Below are positions 24,146 to 34,017 of a stretch of 35,762 bases of DNA, piece by piece. A model generated the notes under the pieces. The model ran no database searches and was not told where the DNA came from. It saw nothing but the letters and a program-made list of their open reading frames with translations. Numbering within the stretch: the first letter of the stretch is position 1; every line of letters starts with the position of its first letter. Made by a program: the position numbers and the translations under genes. This DNA comes from Burkholderiales bacterium (lineage in GTDB: Bacteria; Pseudomonadota; Gammaproteobacteria; Burkholderiales; Burkholderiaceae_C), in assembly GCA_028868895.1 (NCBI GenBank), contig JAGWTP010000039.1, positions 1-35,762 on the forward strand, in the 5' to 3' direction.

Positions 24146-24517
24146 ATGTGTGAATACTTCGTCAAGGCCGATCCGATCCTGTACGAGCAACGCACGCGCA
24201 CGATCCGCATCCACGGCGTGCTCACCAGCATCCGCCTCGAAAACATGGTCTGGGACACGCTGGCCGAGATGGCCGAAGCCGAACGCTGCACTACCAACAG
24301 CCTGATCGTGCAGTTCCACGACGAGATCCTCGCGCACCGTGGCGAGGTGCCCAACTTCGCGTCGTTCCTGCGCGTCACCGGCATGCGCTTTCTGCGGCGC
24401 AGGCTGATCGAGGCCGAGCGTGCGGCACCGAACGGGGCCGCCACCGGCCCAAACGCCGACGCACGCGCGGCGCCCAAGCTGGCGCCGCGCATCGTGCCGA
24501 TGGCCGCTCGATCGTGA
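24146..24517 (+). CDS. Ribbon-helix-helix (RHH_4-type) protein
   Basis: A protein of 123 aa. ATG 24146 has CCGGAGAC nine bases upstream. Residues ~14-85 (TRTIRIHGVLTSIRLENMVW, DTLAEMAEAERCTTNSLIVQ, then FHDEIL) match the ribbon-helix-helix family PF13467 in which a beta-strand with VLTSIRLE is followed by helices. Such proteins are often mislabelled aryl-sulfate sulfotransferase. The last ~25 residues are Ala/Pro-rich. It sits between the GMC dehydrogenase and the glyoxalase-like gene, whose GTG overlaps its stop, so it is cotranscribed. It may regulate this operon; that is inference. Confidence 0.8.
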   Translation: MCEYFVKADPILYEQRTRTIRIHGVLTSIRLENMVWDTLAEMAEAERCTTNSLIVQFHDEILAHRGEVPNFASFLRVTGMRFLRRRLIEAERAAPNGAATGPNADARAAPKLAPRIVPMAARS

Positions 24518-24921
24518 GCGCCTCGATGGCCAAGGTCATCCACAGCATGATCCGGGTGCTCGATCTCGAGCGGTCGATGCGCTTCTACGCCGAGGTGCTC
24601 GATCTCCGCGAATCGCACCGCCTCGACTTTCCCGAGTTCGCGCTGGTGTACCTGCGCAATTCCGAGAACGATTTCGAGATCGAGCTGACGCTCAACAAGG
24701 GCCGGGTCGAACCCTATACGCACGGGTCCGGCTATGGCCATACTGGCGTCGTCATCGCCGATGCGGCCGCCACCCACGCGGCGCTGACGGCCCAGGGCCA
24801 CGAGCCCGGCCCGGTGAAGGAATTCAAGCGCGGCGACGAACTGCTCGCACGCTTCTTCTTCATCCAGGACCCCGATGGCTACAAGATCGAAATGCTGGAG
24901 CGGCACGGCCACTACCAGTGA
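24514..24921 (+). CDS. Glyoxalase I-like VOC protein
   Basis: A protein of 135 aa. GTG 24514 overlaps the preceding stop (GTGA), which favours translational coupling; ATG 24526 is the alternative. It has two beta-alpha-beta modules, with all four metal ligands of bacterial glyoxalase I in the right places: His10 (VIHSMIRV), Glu57 (FEIELTLN), His76 (GYGHTGVV) and Glu126 (YKIEMLE). The sequence LDLERSMRFYAEVLDL is characteristic of lactoylglutathione lyases. It could detoxify methylglyoxal or a related dicarbonyl arising from carbohydrate oxidation. It has no signal peptide, so it is cytoplasmic, unlike its operon partners. Confidence 0.88.
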   Translation: MSASMAKVIHSMIRVLDLERSMRFYAEVLDLRESHRLDFPEFALVYLRNSENDFEIELTLNKGRVEPYTHGSGYGHTGVVIADAAATHAALTAQGHEPGPVKEFKRGDELLARFFFIQDPDGYKIEMLERHGHYQ

Positions 24922-24983
24922 TGAGGAGGACGCGTTTGCAAACCTGCATCGGCGTCGGCAACAACCCAAGACCGGAGACAACC

Positions 24984-26258
24984 ATGAAGACAATCCCCTC
25001 GCTCGCCCTGGGCGCGCTGACCGCGGCCGTGGCGCTGCTGATCGGCGGCCCCGCACAAGCGCAGATCCAGAACATCGAGAAGCTCAAGCAGATGAAGGTC
25101 TCGGGCACCGACCCGAACATTCCGTTGGTGCCCCAGACCGGCAAGAACGCCGACCAGCTGCGCGAGAACCTCAAGCGCATCAAGTTGCCGCCCGGCTTCA
25201 AGATCGACCTGTACGCCGTCGTGCCGGACGCACGCTCGATGGCAGTCGCGCCGTCGACGAACATGCTGTTCGTCGGCACCCGCAAGAGCACGGTCTGGGC
25301 GGTCACCAACCGAAACAGCGGCGACACCGCCACCGAGGTCAAGGAATTCGCGCCGTCGCTCAAGTTCCACAACCCGAATGCGGTGTGCTGGACCAAGGAC
25401 GGCTTCCTGATCGTCGTCGAGAGCAATCGCGTGCTGACCTTCCCGGCCGCCGAGTTCTTCTACGAAGGCGCCGACGTCGCGGTCGGCGAGGTCGTACCGC
25501 AGGGCCAGCTGATCCCGCCCGAAGAAGAATCGTTCAACCACAGCGGGCGCGTCTGCCGCATCGGCCCTGACAACAAGCTCTACATCACGCTCGGCCAGCC
25601 GTTCAACGTGCAACCGCGCGAAAAGCTGGCGCTCTACACGAAGTGGGGCATCGGCGGCATCGTGCGCATGAACCAGGACGGCACCGGCCGCGAGGTTTAC
25701 GCCACCGGCATCCGCAATTCGGTCGGCATGGACTTCAACCCGAAGGACAAGACGCTCTGGTTCACCGACAACCAGACCGACGGCATGGGTGATGACATTC
25801 CGATGGGCGAGATCAACCGCGCGACCAAGCCGGGCGAGTTCTTCGGCTATCCGTACATCGTGAGCAAGACACGGATCACCGAAAACGGCTATGACAAGGA
25901 CCCGCTGCCGGCCAACACCGTCAATCCGCAGGTCATGACCGTCGCCCACGCGGCCGACCTCGGCATGGCGTTCTACACCGGCAAGCAGTTCCCGGCGGCT
26001 TACCAGAACGGCTTCTTCTCGGCGCAGCACGGCTCGTGGAACCGCACCAAGCCGGTCGGCGCGCGAGTTCTGTACACGTCGCTGAAGGCCGACGGCACCG
26101 CCGACAAGACGGCCGTGTTCGCCGAGGGCTGGCTCGACGACGAGACCGGCATCTACCGCGGCCGTCCGGTCGACGTGGCGGTGGCGAAGGACGGCTCGCT
26201 GCTCGTCTCCGACGACTACGCCGGCGCGATCTACCGCATCACCTACACGGCGCCGTGA
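24984..26258 (+). CDS. PQQ-type sugar/sorbosone dehydrogenase-like beta-propeller
   Basis: A protein of 424 aa with a cleavable Sec signal ([20 protein letters not shown], cleavage near AQA-Q at 26/27). ATG 24984 is preceded by CCGGAGACA. The rest is a six-bladed propeller of the soluble glucose dehydrogenase/L-sorbosone dehydrogenase family: [40 protein letters not shown], the Arg-Asn of [13 protein letters not shown], the [12 protein letters not shown] calcium-type loop, [14 protein letters not shown] and [23 protein letters not shown] use is expected from the family, not proven. The stop overlaps the next start (TGATG), so the cytochrome c is coupled and is the likely electron acceptor. 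Confidence 0.9.
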   Translation: MKTIPSLALGALTAAVALLIGGPAQAQIQNIEKLKQMKVSGTDPNIPLVPQTGKNADQLRENLKRIKLPPGFKIDLYAVVPDARSMAVAPSTNMLFVGTRKSTVWAVTNRNSGDTATEVKEFAPSLKFHNPNAVCWTKDGFLIVVESNRVLTFPAAEFFYEGADVAVGEVVPQGQLIPPEEESFNHSGRVCRIGPDNKLYITLGQPFNVQPREKLALYTKWGIGGIVRMNQDGTGREVYATGIRNSVGMDFNPKDKTLWFTDNQTDGMGDDIPMGEINRATKPGEFFGYPYIVSKTRITENGYDKDPLPANTVNPQVMTVAHAADLGMAFYTGKQFPAAYQNGFFSAQHGSWNRTKPVGARVLYTSLKADGTADKTAVFAEGWLDDETGIYRGRPVDVAVAKDGSLLVSDDYAGAIYRITYTAP

Positions 26259-26578
26259 TGATTCGAGGCGCGGCATGGCTGCTGGCCGGCGCGGGCCTGG
26301 CCACGTCGAGCCTGGCCGCCGACGTGGCGGCGGGTCGCCAGAAGGCAGCGGCCTGCGCGGTTTGCCACGGCCCGCTGGGCCTGGCGACCGCGCCGGATGC
26401 GCCCAATCTGGCCGGCCAGCCGGCGCTGTACCTGGTGGCGCAACTGCGGGCGTTTCGCGGCGGCGCGCGCCAGAACGAGGTCATGACATTGATGGCCAAA
26501 CCGCTGACCGACGCCGACATCGACAACCTGGCCGCCTGGTTTTCTTCGCTGGTGATCGAGGTCAAGCCGCCGCCTTGA
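26258..26578 (+). CDS. Monoheme class I cytochrome c
   Basis: A protein of 106 aa with a signal peptide ([20 protein letters not shown], cleavage near residue 21) and one heme motif CAVCH (33-37). The axial Met is 76 or 79 ([10 protein letters not shown]). The sequence [20 protein letters not shown] and the closing helix [16 protein letters not shown] are typical of cytochrome c553/c4-type carriers. ATG 26258 shares its first base with the preceding stop. It probably shuttles electrons from the periplasmic dehydrogenases of this operon to a terminal oxidase. It is the last gene, closed by the 26606-26640 stem-loop. Confidence 0.92.
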   Translation: MIRGAAWLLAGAGLATSSLAADVAAGRQKAAACAVCHGPLGLATAPDAPNLAGQPALYLVAQLRAFRGGARQNEVMTLMAKPLTDADIDNLAAWFSSLVIEVKPPP

Positions 26579-26605
26579 ACGCGCTTCACGCCGTCCCGTT
26601 GTAAG

Positions 26606-26640
26606 GCGAGGCCAGCGTCGGCGACCGACGTTGGCCTCGC
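26606..26640 (+). terminator. 16-bp stem-loop after the dehydrogenase operon
   Basis: The arm at 26606-26621 (GCGAGGCCAGCGTCGG) pairs with 26625-26640 across a CGA triloop, with a single mismatch (G-T/U wobble in RNA). It lies 27 bases after the cytochrome c stop. No T-run follows, so it is a stability or terminator-like structure rather than a textbook intrinsic terminator. Confidence 0.7.
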
Positions 26641-26727
26641 GGCCATTTGCGGTGCGCGCGGCGCGGCGCTCCGGAGCCACCGACAATCCGCGTCTGGACC
26701 CTATAGAAGAGAAAAGGCGAGCAATCC

Positions 26728-27267
26728 ATGACTCCATCCCTTCAAACGATCACGCTCGGCGGTGGCTGCTTCTGGTGCCTCGAGGCGGTCTACGAGCGCG
26801 TGCGCGGCGTGGTCTCGGTCGAATCGGGCTACAGCAACGGGCACGTGCACGCGCCGAGCTACGAGCAGGTCTGCAGCGGCACCACGGGCCACGTCGAGGT
26901 GGTGCGCGTGGCGTTCGACCCCGCGCAGATCACGCTGCGCGAGGTGCTCGAGATCTTCTTCGTGATCCACGACCCGACCACGCTGAACCGCCAGGGCAAC
27001 GACAGCGGCACGCAGTACCGTTCCGGCATCTATTTCCACGACGCCGCGCAGGAAGCCGTTGCGCGCGACGTGCTGGCCGAGGTCAACCGGCACCACGATG
27101 GCCGCGTCGTCACCGAACTGGAGCCCGAACGGAACTACTCGCGCGCCGAGGACTACCACCAGCACTACTACGCCCATCACCCGAACCAGGGCTACTGCGC
27201 GATCGTGGTGGCGCCCAAGGTGGCCAAGTTCGAAAAGACGTTCGCGAGCCGCGTGCTGCCGGCCTGA
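26728..27267 (+). CDS. msrA: Peptide methionine sulfoxide reductase MsrA
   Basis: A cytoplasmic repair enzyme of 179 aa that reduces methionine-S-sulfoxide. The catalytic motif GGGCFWC has Cys14 as the reactive residue. Family landmarks SGYSNGHV, GTTGHVEVVRVAFDP, DPTTLNRQGNDSGTQYRSGI and the C-terminal HPNQGYC with resolving Cys157 are all present. ATG 26728 is weakly preceded by an A/G-rich stretch (AGAAGAGAAAAGGCG). It appears monocistronic and converges on pdxH. Confidence 0.96.
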   Translation: MTPSLQTITLGGGCFWCLEAVYERVRGVVSVESGYSNGHVHAPSYEQVCSGTTGHVEVVRVAFDPAQITLREVLEIFFVIHDPTTLNRQGNDSGTQYRSGIYFHDAAQEAVARDVLAEVNRHHDGRVVTELEPERNYSRAEDYHQHYYAHHPNQGYCAIVVAPKVAKFEKTFASRVLPA

Positions 27268-27278
27268 ACGGCGAGCGC

Positions 27279-27359
27279 ATGAGCAAATGTTGCTTGGCCA
27301 CTTTGCTCATCCACCTCGGGGGGCGGCGGCAAGGCCGCCTGGGGCGCCCTCAGGGCGCC
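27279..27359. terminator. Compound hairpin region between convergent msrA and pdxH
   Basis: Three inverted repeats in 81 bases: ATGAGCAAA 27279-27287 with TTTGCTCAT 27302-27310; GGCGGC 27325-27330 with GCCGCC 27334-27339 (loop AAG); and GGCGCCCT 27343-27350 with AGGGCGCC 27352-27359 (one-base spacer). The pdxH stop codon (27350-27352) sits at the tip of the last one. A two-way terminator is the likely role, inferred from position. Confidence 0.55.
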
Positions 27360-28000
27360 AGCCGCTCGCGCACCCAGGCGCTGCCGTCGAGCCGGTAGCG
27401 CAACCGGTCGTGCAGGCGCGACTTGCGGCCCTGCCAGAACTCCCAGGTGTCGGGCACGAGCCGGTAGCCACCCCAATGCGGCGGGCGTGGCGGGCCACCC
27501 GTGAGCAGGGTCGACAGGAACTGCCCGCTGACCTTCGCCGCATTGGCCACCAGCACCGATCGCGACGCGATGACCTGGCTTTGCGGCGAGGCCCAGGCGC
27601 CGATGCGTGAGTCGAGTGGACGCGACGCGAAGTAAGCGTCCGACTCCTGTGCCGTGGCCTTCTCGACCCGGCCTTCGATGCGCACCACGCGCTCGAGCTC
27701 GACCCAGTGGAACTGCAGCGCGGCGTACGGGTTCTCGGCGAGTTCGTGGCCCTTGCGGCTGGTGTAGTTGGTGTACCAGACGATGCCGCGCGCATCGAAA
27801 CCCTTGATCAGCACGACGCGCGTCGAAGGCCGGCCCGTCGCACCCACGGTGGCCAGCGTCATCGCGTTCGGTTCGGGCAGCTGCGCGTCGAGCGCCTGCT
27901 GCAACCACACGCCGAACTGCTCGGAGGGGTCGGCCTTCGAGGCCGCCTCGTCGAGTTCGGCCCGTTCATAGCTCTTGCGCAGGCTGGCAATGTCGTCCAT
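27350..28000 (-). CDS. pdxH: Pyridoxamine/pyridoxine 5'-phosphate oxidase
   Basis: An FMN enzyme of vitamin B6 metabolism (216 aa) that makes pyridoxal 5'-phosphate. ATG 28000 gives the usual N-terminus [20 protein letters not shown]; the upstream extension is not family-like. Conserved stretches: [20 protein letters not shown] followed by [45 protein letters not shown], and the C-terminal [20 protein letters not shown] followed by a terminal RLAP. There is no Shine-Dalgarno, but a TATACT box ends seven bases before the ATG, which suggests a leaderless transcript. Confidence 0.95.
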   Translation of the reverse strand: MDDIASLRKSYERAELDEAASKADPSEQFGVWLQQALDAQLPEPNAMTLATVGATGRPSTRVVLIKGFDARGIVWYTNYTSRKGHELAENPYAALQFHWVELERVVRIEGRVEKATAQESDAYFASRPLDSRIGAWASPQSQVIASRSVLVANAAKVSGQFLSTLLTGGPPRPPHWGGYRLVPDTWEFWQGRKSRLHDRLRYRLDGSAWVRERLAP

Positions 28001-28007
28001 GGCAGCG

Positions 28008-28013
28008 AGTATA
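28008..28013 (-). promoter_or_regulatory. Candidate -10 box of pdxH (TATACT)
   Basis: TATACT on the minus strand ends seven bases before the pdxH ATG, in a region with no ribosome-binding site. Transcription would then start at or next to the A of ATG. No good -35 is visible. Confidence 0.4.
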
Positions 28014-28229
28014 GGAACGCGAAGGCGGCGCGCTGGCCCACCCACCGATTGCCGTGCCGGCGCTGGAAGGCCGCATCGGTGTCCGCCGGCGGGTGTACGG
28101 GGAAGGCCTTAGGTGAAGCCACCACTACCTCAAACCCGCGGTGGCTCCCATTCTTGAAGCCACGGGTCGCGCGTGCACGAGGCAGGGCGCGGCCGAGATC
28201 CATCCAAATCGAGCGAAGGAAACCACTGA

Positions 28230-28856
28230 ATGACCGAGCGGCCTGCGGTGATCGTGCTGGCGGCGGGCAAGGGCTCGCGCTTTCTCGGCGCCGACCACAA
28301 GCTTGCGCAGAGCCTGGGGGCACTCACGGTGCTCGGCAGCACGCTGCAGCGGGCCATTGCCAGCCAGTTGCCGGTGGTCGTGGTCACGACCGAGAGGCTG
28401 GCCGAGCTGGCGCGCTCGAGCGTGGCGGCGCGCGACGTGATCGTGCTGCCCGAGGTCGGTTCGCCGGGCCACATCGGGCTGGGCATGGGGCACTCGATCA
28501 GCATCGGCGTGGCGGCACGCCCGGACGCCGGTGGCTGGCTGATCCTGCCCGGCGACATGCCGCAGGTGCAGGCGGGCACGTTGCAGGCGGTGGCGCAGCA
28601 GTTGTCGCACCACCCGGTGGTGTACGCGCAATACAAGGGCCGGCGTGGCCACCCGGTGGGCTTCTCGGCCGAGCTCTATTCCGAACTCGTCACACTCAGC
28701 GGCGACGAAGGTGCGCGCCGCCTGATCGCGCGCTACCCGGCGCTGGGGCTCGAGGTCGACGACCCCGGCGCGGTGCTCGACGTCGACACGCTGGCCGACC
28801 TCGACGCCGTGCGCCGGGCCGGCACCGCGTCGCCACCGTCGGCGCTGCGGCGCTGA
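28230..28856 (+). CDS. MobA/MocA-like nucleotidyltransferase
   Basis: A protein of 208 aa. ATG 28230 has GAAGGA about ten bases upstream. It is a glycosyltransferase-A fold nucleotidyltransferase: the N-terminal LAAGKGSRF (10-18) binds the nucleotide, ILPGDMPQV supplies the metal-binding Asp109, and RRGHPVGFSAELYSEL, GDEGARRLIARYP and DVDTLADLDAV follow as in molybdenum cofactor cytidylyl- or guanylyltransferases (MocA/MobA). Position 23 in the usual Lys-binding segment is ADHKLAQ, close to the family GENKLL/GRNKLL. No molybdoenzyme genes are nearby, so the partner enzyme is unknown. Confidence 0.85.
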   Translation: MTERPAVIVLAAGKGSRFLGADHKLAQSLGALTVLGSTLQRAIASQLPVVVVTTERLAELARSSVAARDVIVLPEVGSPGHIGLGMGHSISIGVAARPDAGGWLILPGDMPQVQAGTLQAVAQQLSHHPVVYAQYKGRRGHPVGFSAELYSELVTLSGDEGARRLIARYPALGLEVDDPGAVLDVDTLADLDAVRRAGTASPPSALRR

Positions 28857-28873
28857 AGGCACCGGCCCGGCGT

Positions 28874-29479
28874 TCAGGCCAGGCCGTGGTGGCGGGCCAG
28901 CGCGATCAGGCGCTCGATGTCGCGGTCGCGTATGCCGCAGCGGCGCAGCGACGCAGCGGTTTCGAGCAGGTAGTCGAGCGTGCTGCCGAACCGGCCTGTC
29001 GCGAAACGCAACACCTCGAGCATCTGCGCATCGGGCAGTGGCCCGGTGTGGGCCGGGCTGTCGCGCCCGAGCGTGAACGCCAGCGCCCGCACGGGGCCTT
29101 GCGGCGTGCGGCACGCCAGCCATTTGGGGTCGTACACCCCGGTGGGCATTTCGCGCGTCCACAGGCGCTCGAGTTCGGCGCCGGCACGCTGCCGCTCGAT
29201 CCGGTAGACCATGCCGCGGCACGAGCCGCCGCGCACCAGCGCGAACACCAGCCCCGGCCGCTCGGGCGTGCCGCGGTTCACGCGCGAGCGCATCTGCAGC
29301 GCGCGGTGCCAGCCGTGCACGACGGCGCCACGTTGCTCGGCGGCCTCGAACTCGGGCCGCCAGATCAGCGACGCGTAACCGAACACCCACAGGTCGTGCT
29401 GGCCACCCCAGGTTCGCAGTGCCTGGGCGAGCATCGGTTGCGGGTCGCGCAGGTGCAGCGTGGCGTAGTTGGAACTCAT
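28874..29479 (-). CDS. ChaC-like gamma-glutamylcyclotransferase
   Basis: A protein of 201 aa, likely glutathione-specific, cleaving glutathione to 5-oxoproline and Cys-Gly. The substrate-binding loop VFGYASLIW (32-40) with RPEF, the basic RVNRGTPERPGLVFALVRGG segment, and the catalytic Glu110 in TREMPTGVYDPKW are present. ATG 29479 is used; no strong Shine-Dalgarno is visible. It is convergent with the MocA-like gene (17 bp apart) and divergent from edd, with which it shares a 175-bp control region. Confidence 0.9.
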   Translation of the reverse strand: MSSNYATLHLRDPQPMLAQALRTWGGQHDLWVFGYASLIWRPEFEAAEQRGAVVHGWHRALQMRSRVNRGTPERPGLVFALVRGGSCRGMVYRIERQRAGAELERLWTREMPTGVYDPKWLACRTPQGPVRALAFTLGRDSPAHTGPLPDAQMLEVLRFATGRFGSTLDYLLETAASLRRCGIRDRDIERLIALARHHGLA

Positions 29480-29595
29480 GGCGTCACTCTAGAGGAACGC
29501 GACGGTGCCATCGGCTCGGCGGGCTCCGACGCAACGCCGACCGGGCGTTGGTGCGCGAACTTGCCCATGGGCTCGTGGGGGTCGGATCGATTGAA

Positions 29596-29624
29596 TTGAC
29601 GATGTAACCAAGTTACACAATAAT
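29596..29624 (+). promoter_or_regulatory. Sigma-70 promoter of edd-eda
   Basis: The -35 box TTGACG (29596-29601) and -10 box AATAAT (29619-29624) are separated by exactly 17 bases; each differs from consensus at one position. The AT-rich block stands out sharply in this GC-rich DNA. The expected start is near 29631, giving a ~24-base leader to the edd ATG (29655). Confidence 0.8.
29603..29617 (+). promoter_or_regulatory. HexR-like operator 1 of edd-eda
   Basis: TGTAACCAAGTTACA is a perfect palindrome (TGTAAC-CAA-GTTACA) lying entirely inside the -35/-10 spacer. It fits the TGTAA-N5-TTACA form of HexR sites known from proteobacterial central-carbon genes such as edd. HexR is a KDPG-responsive RpiR-family repressor. 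The repressor gene is not in this window, so assignment is by motif and context. Confidence 0.75.
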
Positions 29625-29625
29625 C

Positions 29626-29640
29626 TGAAGCCAGGTTACA
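29626..29640 (+). promoter_or_regulatory. Imperfect second HexR-like operator
   Basis: TGAAGCCAGGTTACA matches operator 1 at 12 of 15 positions and keeps one full half-site (GTTACA). It starts 23 bp after the first, about two helical turns, and covers the expected transcription start. Cooperative binding of two dimers is plausible. Confidence 0.5.
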
Positions 29641-29654
29641 GGCCGGGGTCCGCC

Positions 29655-31469
<1,815 letters not shown>

Positions 31470-31511
31470 GCCGGCAGCGCGCCTGGCTGTAACACCTTTG
31501 GAACCGAACCC

Positions 31512-32135
31512 ATGAACACGCTCGATCTTGTGACCTACGGCCCGGTGATCCCGGTCATCGTGATCCACCGCCTCGAAGACGCGGTGCCGATGGCCCGGGC
31601 GCTGGTCGATGGCGGCGTGCGGGTGCTCGAGGTCACGCTGCGCACGCCGGTGGCGCTGCAGTGCATGGAAGCGATCGCGCGCGCCGTGCCCGAGGCGATC
31701 CTGGGTGCGGGCACGGTGCGCAGCGCCGCCGACGCGCAGGCCGCGAAGGACGCGGGTTGCACGTTCGCGGTGAGCCCGGGCTACACCAGCGCCATCGGCC
31801 AGGCCTGCCGCGCCATCGGCCTGCCGCTGCTGCCGGGTACCGCGACCGGCAGCGAGGTGATGCAGGCCAACGCCGACGGCCTGTTCTTCCTGAAGTTCTT
31901 TCCGGCGATGCAGGCCGGCGGCATCCCGATGCTCAAGGCGCTGGCCGGGCCGTTCACCGACGTCGTGTTCTGCCCGACCGGTGGCATCACGCTCGAGACC
32001 GCGCCGCAGTTCCTGGCGCTTCCGAACGTCAAGGTCTGCGGCGGCTCGTGGCTCACGCCGGCCGACGCGGTGGCCGCGAAGGACTGGGCCCGCATCACTG
32101 CGCTGGCGCGTGAGGCGAGTGCGTTGCGCGGCTGA
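31512..32135 (+). CDS. eda: KDPG aldolase
   Basis: A class I aldolase of 207 aa that splits KDPG into pyruvate and glyceraldehyde-3-phosphate. Schiff-base Lys128 lies in [12 protein letters not shown], and the acid/base Glu40 in VLEVTLRT. Phosphate-binding GAGTVRS and [20 protein letters not shown] are present. It is the second gene of the edd-eda operon. No further gene follows on this strand; 32136-32322 shows nothing I can name. Confidence 0.96.
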   Translation: MNTLDLVTYGPVIPVIVIHRLEDAVPMARALVDGGVRVLEVTLRTPVALQCMEAIARAVPEAILGAGTVRSAADAQAAKDAGCTFAVSPGYTSAIGQACRAIGLPLLPGTATGSEVMQANADGLFFLKFFPAMQAGGIPMLKALAGPFTDVVFCPTGGITLETAPQFLALPNVKVCGGSWLTPADAVAAKDWARITALAREASALRG

Positions 32136-32322
32136 GGAGCGTTGAGGTGGCCGGTCCCGGCCACAAGCCGTCCTTCCCGACGCGGCCGGAAATCTTGCCT
32201 CGGCGTGCCTACGAAAGGCAGGTTTCAGGCGGCCAGTTCGAACCTCTCTTTGGCCCGACCCGGCCAAGTGCTGCCGTTCGCGAAAGACCGCTCGGAGGTG
32301 GTCCACGGTTGGCGGAAACCGC

Positions 32323-33687
32323 TTACGTTGGATCTGCCTTTACCCGCATGGCTTGGGCCAGGCGTTCGGCCACAGGCGACTCGCGCAAGACACTTGACGG
32401 CTTGAGCAACTGCGCTACTTCAGTCATCAATCGATGGACCGCGGGATCCTCGGCCGCGAGGCGAGTGAGTGCCGCTTGAAAATTGACCTTCTCTGAGAAT
32501 TCCGAAGGACGCTCGTTGATCAAGTGCTCGTAGGCGTAGTCCTGGCCCGCGACTGCCCAAGGATCTGCCAGTACAGTGTCAAGCCTGTTGAAGAATGTCG
32601 GAACCAAGCGGCTCAGCACGTCCGGCATGTGGGTCCACCCGCCCAGGACCTGATTCAGCAGCACAGCCTCCTTGGCAGCAACGCTCATTCCCTGACCGAA
32701 CGAAGGATTGATGCGGCAGATTGCATCGGCGATCGGGAGCAATCCACGCGGGAACGCCGGAATGCTTTCGAAGTGTCGGCGAAAACTCCTTGGGAACGCG
32801 AATCGCGTCAGTTCGCCCTGCAACTGAGCATTGCGCACCGCCCGGAACGCGGTCGGTGTTCGCAAGGTCGCGGCGTAATCGAGAAAGCCTGGTAGATCGG
32901 TGGGCGCCGAATCACCGTTGACGCCCCCTAGTCCCAAGATCCAGCGCCCGCCCTCGATCGGAAACATGATCGCCCGGCGGCCCGACACCCTGGGATCCGG
33001 GCGTGTCATCAGGATCTTCCAGTCGAGGGTGGTGTCGGTCGGCAGGATGAACACGCCACAGGTGTACCGAATGTCCACCGCGATCGACGACTCCTCCGGC
33101 AAGCCGTACCCCCAGCTGTGAAGGAAGTCCAGCGTCAAGGCTGCCCGTCCGGTGGCGTCTACCACAAGGTCTGCCCGCAAAGTCTCGGAGGCACTCCGTC
33201 GCTTCTCGATTCGCACCCCGCTCACGCCAACTCGATCCGGTGAGGCGATGATCTCGCGGACCGGAGATGCGTCTCGGAGCTCGATGCGACGGTCGCGTTC
33301 GACGAATTGGCGTACGACGTGCTCGAGCAACGGGCGCGACATCGAGTAGTTCCACAAGTCGAGGTCGCGCTGCGGAAACGGGTCGTACCCGACTTGCTCC
33401 AGCCTCGAATCGAGACCCACGCGAATCGGAACTGCGCCTGCAGCTGCAAGTGCCTGCGCGAATCCTGGAAATAGCTGCTCCAGTGCCGCGAGGCCTCCCG
33501 CCAGCAAGGCATGCACGTGCCTGCCCTGAGGAACCCCGGGGCGCGGCATGGGTTCGGGCGGCAACTCGTCGCGCTCCAGCACGACGACCTGTCCGAAGTG
33601 GCCAGCAAGCGCCTGGGCAACAGTCAAGCCGCCCATCCCTGCCCCGATCACGACGGCCCGCCGGGACGCCAGGGTCACGTTTGCCAT
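32323..33687 (-). CDS. FAD-dependent monooxygenase / reductase-like flavoprotein
   Basis: A protein of 454 aa. ATG 33687 is preceded by GAGGAG nine bases upstream. The N-terminal dinucleotide fold reads RRAVVIGAGMGGLTVAQALA. The second FAD region DLVVDATGRAALTLDFLHSWG and the late motif GLLPIADAICRINPSFGQGM place it in the p-hydroxybenzoate hydroxylase/geranylgeranyl-reductase-like superfamily. Related proteins include tetracycline- or polyketide-type monooxygenases; the substrate is unknown. Codon use is visibly less GC-biased than in the flanking genes (many A/T third positions), suggesting acquisition from another source. It is not in an operon. Confidence 0.85.
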   Translation of the reverse strand: MANVTLASRRAVVIGAGMGGLTVAQALAGHFGQVVVLERDELPPEPMPRPGVPQGRHVHALLAGGLAALEQLFPGFAQALAAAGAVPIRVGLDSRLEQVGYDPFPQRDLDLWNYSMSRPLLEHVVRQFVERDRRIELRDASPVREIIASPDRVGVSGVRIEKRRSASETLRADLVVDATGRAALTLDFLHSWGYGLPEESSIAVDIRYTCGVFILPTDTTLDWKILMTRPDPRVSGRRAIMFPIEGGRWILGLGGVNGDSAPTDLPGFLDYAATLRTPTAFRAVRNAQLQGELTRFAFPRSFRRHFESIPAFPRGLLPIADAICRINPSFGQGMSVAAKEAVLLNQVLGGWTHMPDVLSRLVPTFFNRLDTVLADPWAVAGQDYAYEHLINERPSEFSEKVNFQAALTRLAAEDPAVHRLMTEVAQLLKPSSVLRESPVAERLAQAMRVKADPT

Positions 33688-34017
33688 CGCATGTCGCTCC
33701 TCGAATAGTCATTGTTCGCCTCTCGAACGTCGACCAGCGCAGGCCCGGCAACCTCGCATCTGCAGTCCGGTCAGCGAGGCGGCGCCAGCCACTCGCCCGC
33801 CGCGAATGTTCTCACGCTCAACGTACCGACGCCCGTGCTGCGCTGAACGGCAGGATTCGGTATGCGAGATCGGATCGGGTGACTGTGCGCATCGGTCGAG
33901 TAGCGCCAGCCGAGCGACTGTGAGCGGCCATAACCGGTCTTCCGATCGGTAACAAAATCGCCGCGCCGATGACCGGTTCCAGTCTACAGCCGATGCTGGC
34001 CGTTCGCGACCGACGCC
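33688..34017. other. Gene-free region between the FAD gene and the MFS gene
   Basis: No supportable gene. It contains an inverted repeat AACCGGTC (33932-33939) / GACCGGTT (33971-33978) spaced 31 bases, possibly a regulator site or the end structure of the MFS transcript. Base composition is lower in GC than the window average. Confidence 0.4.

Noticed and set aside
28117-28146. AGCCACC/GGTGGCT inverted repeat upstream of the MocA-like gene
   Set aside because: Only seven pairs with a 16-base loop, no conserved features and no clear link to a start or stop; likely chance in GC-rich DNA.
32142-32479. Small plus-strand frames after eda
   Set aside because: No ribosome site or domain, and they overlap the 3' end of the FAD gene on the other strand.
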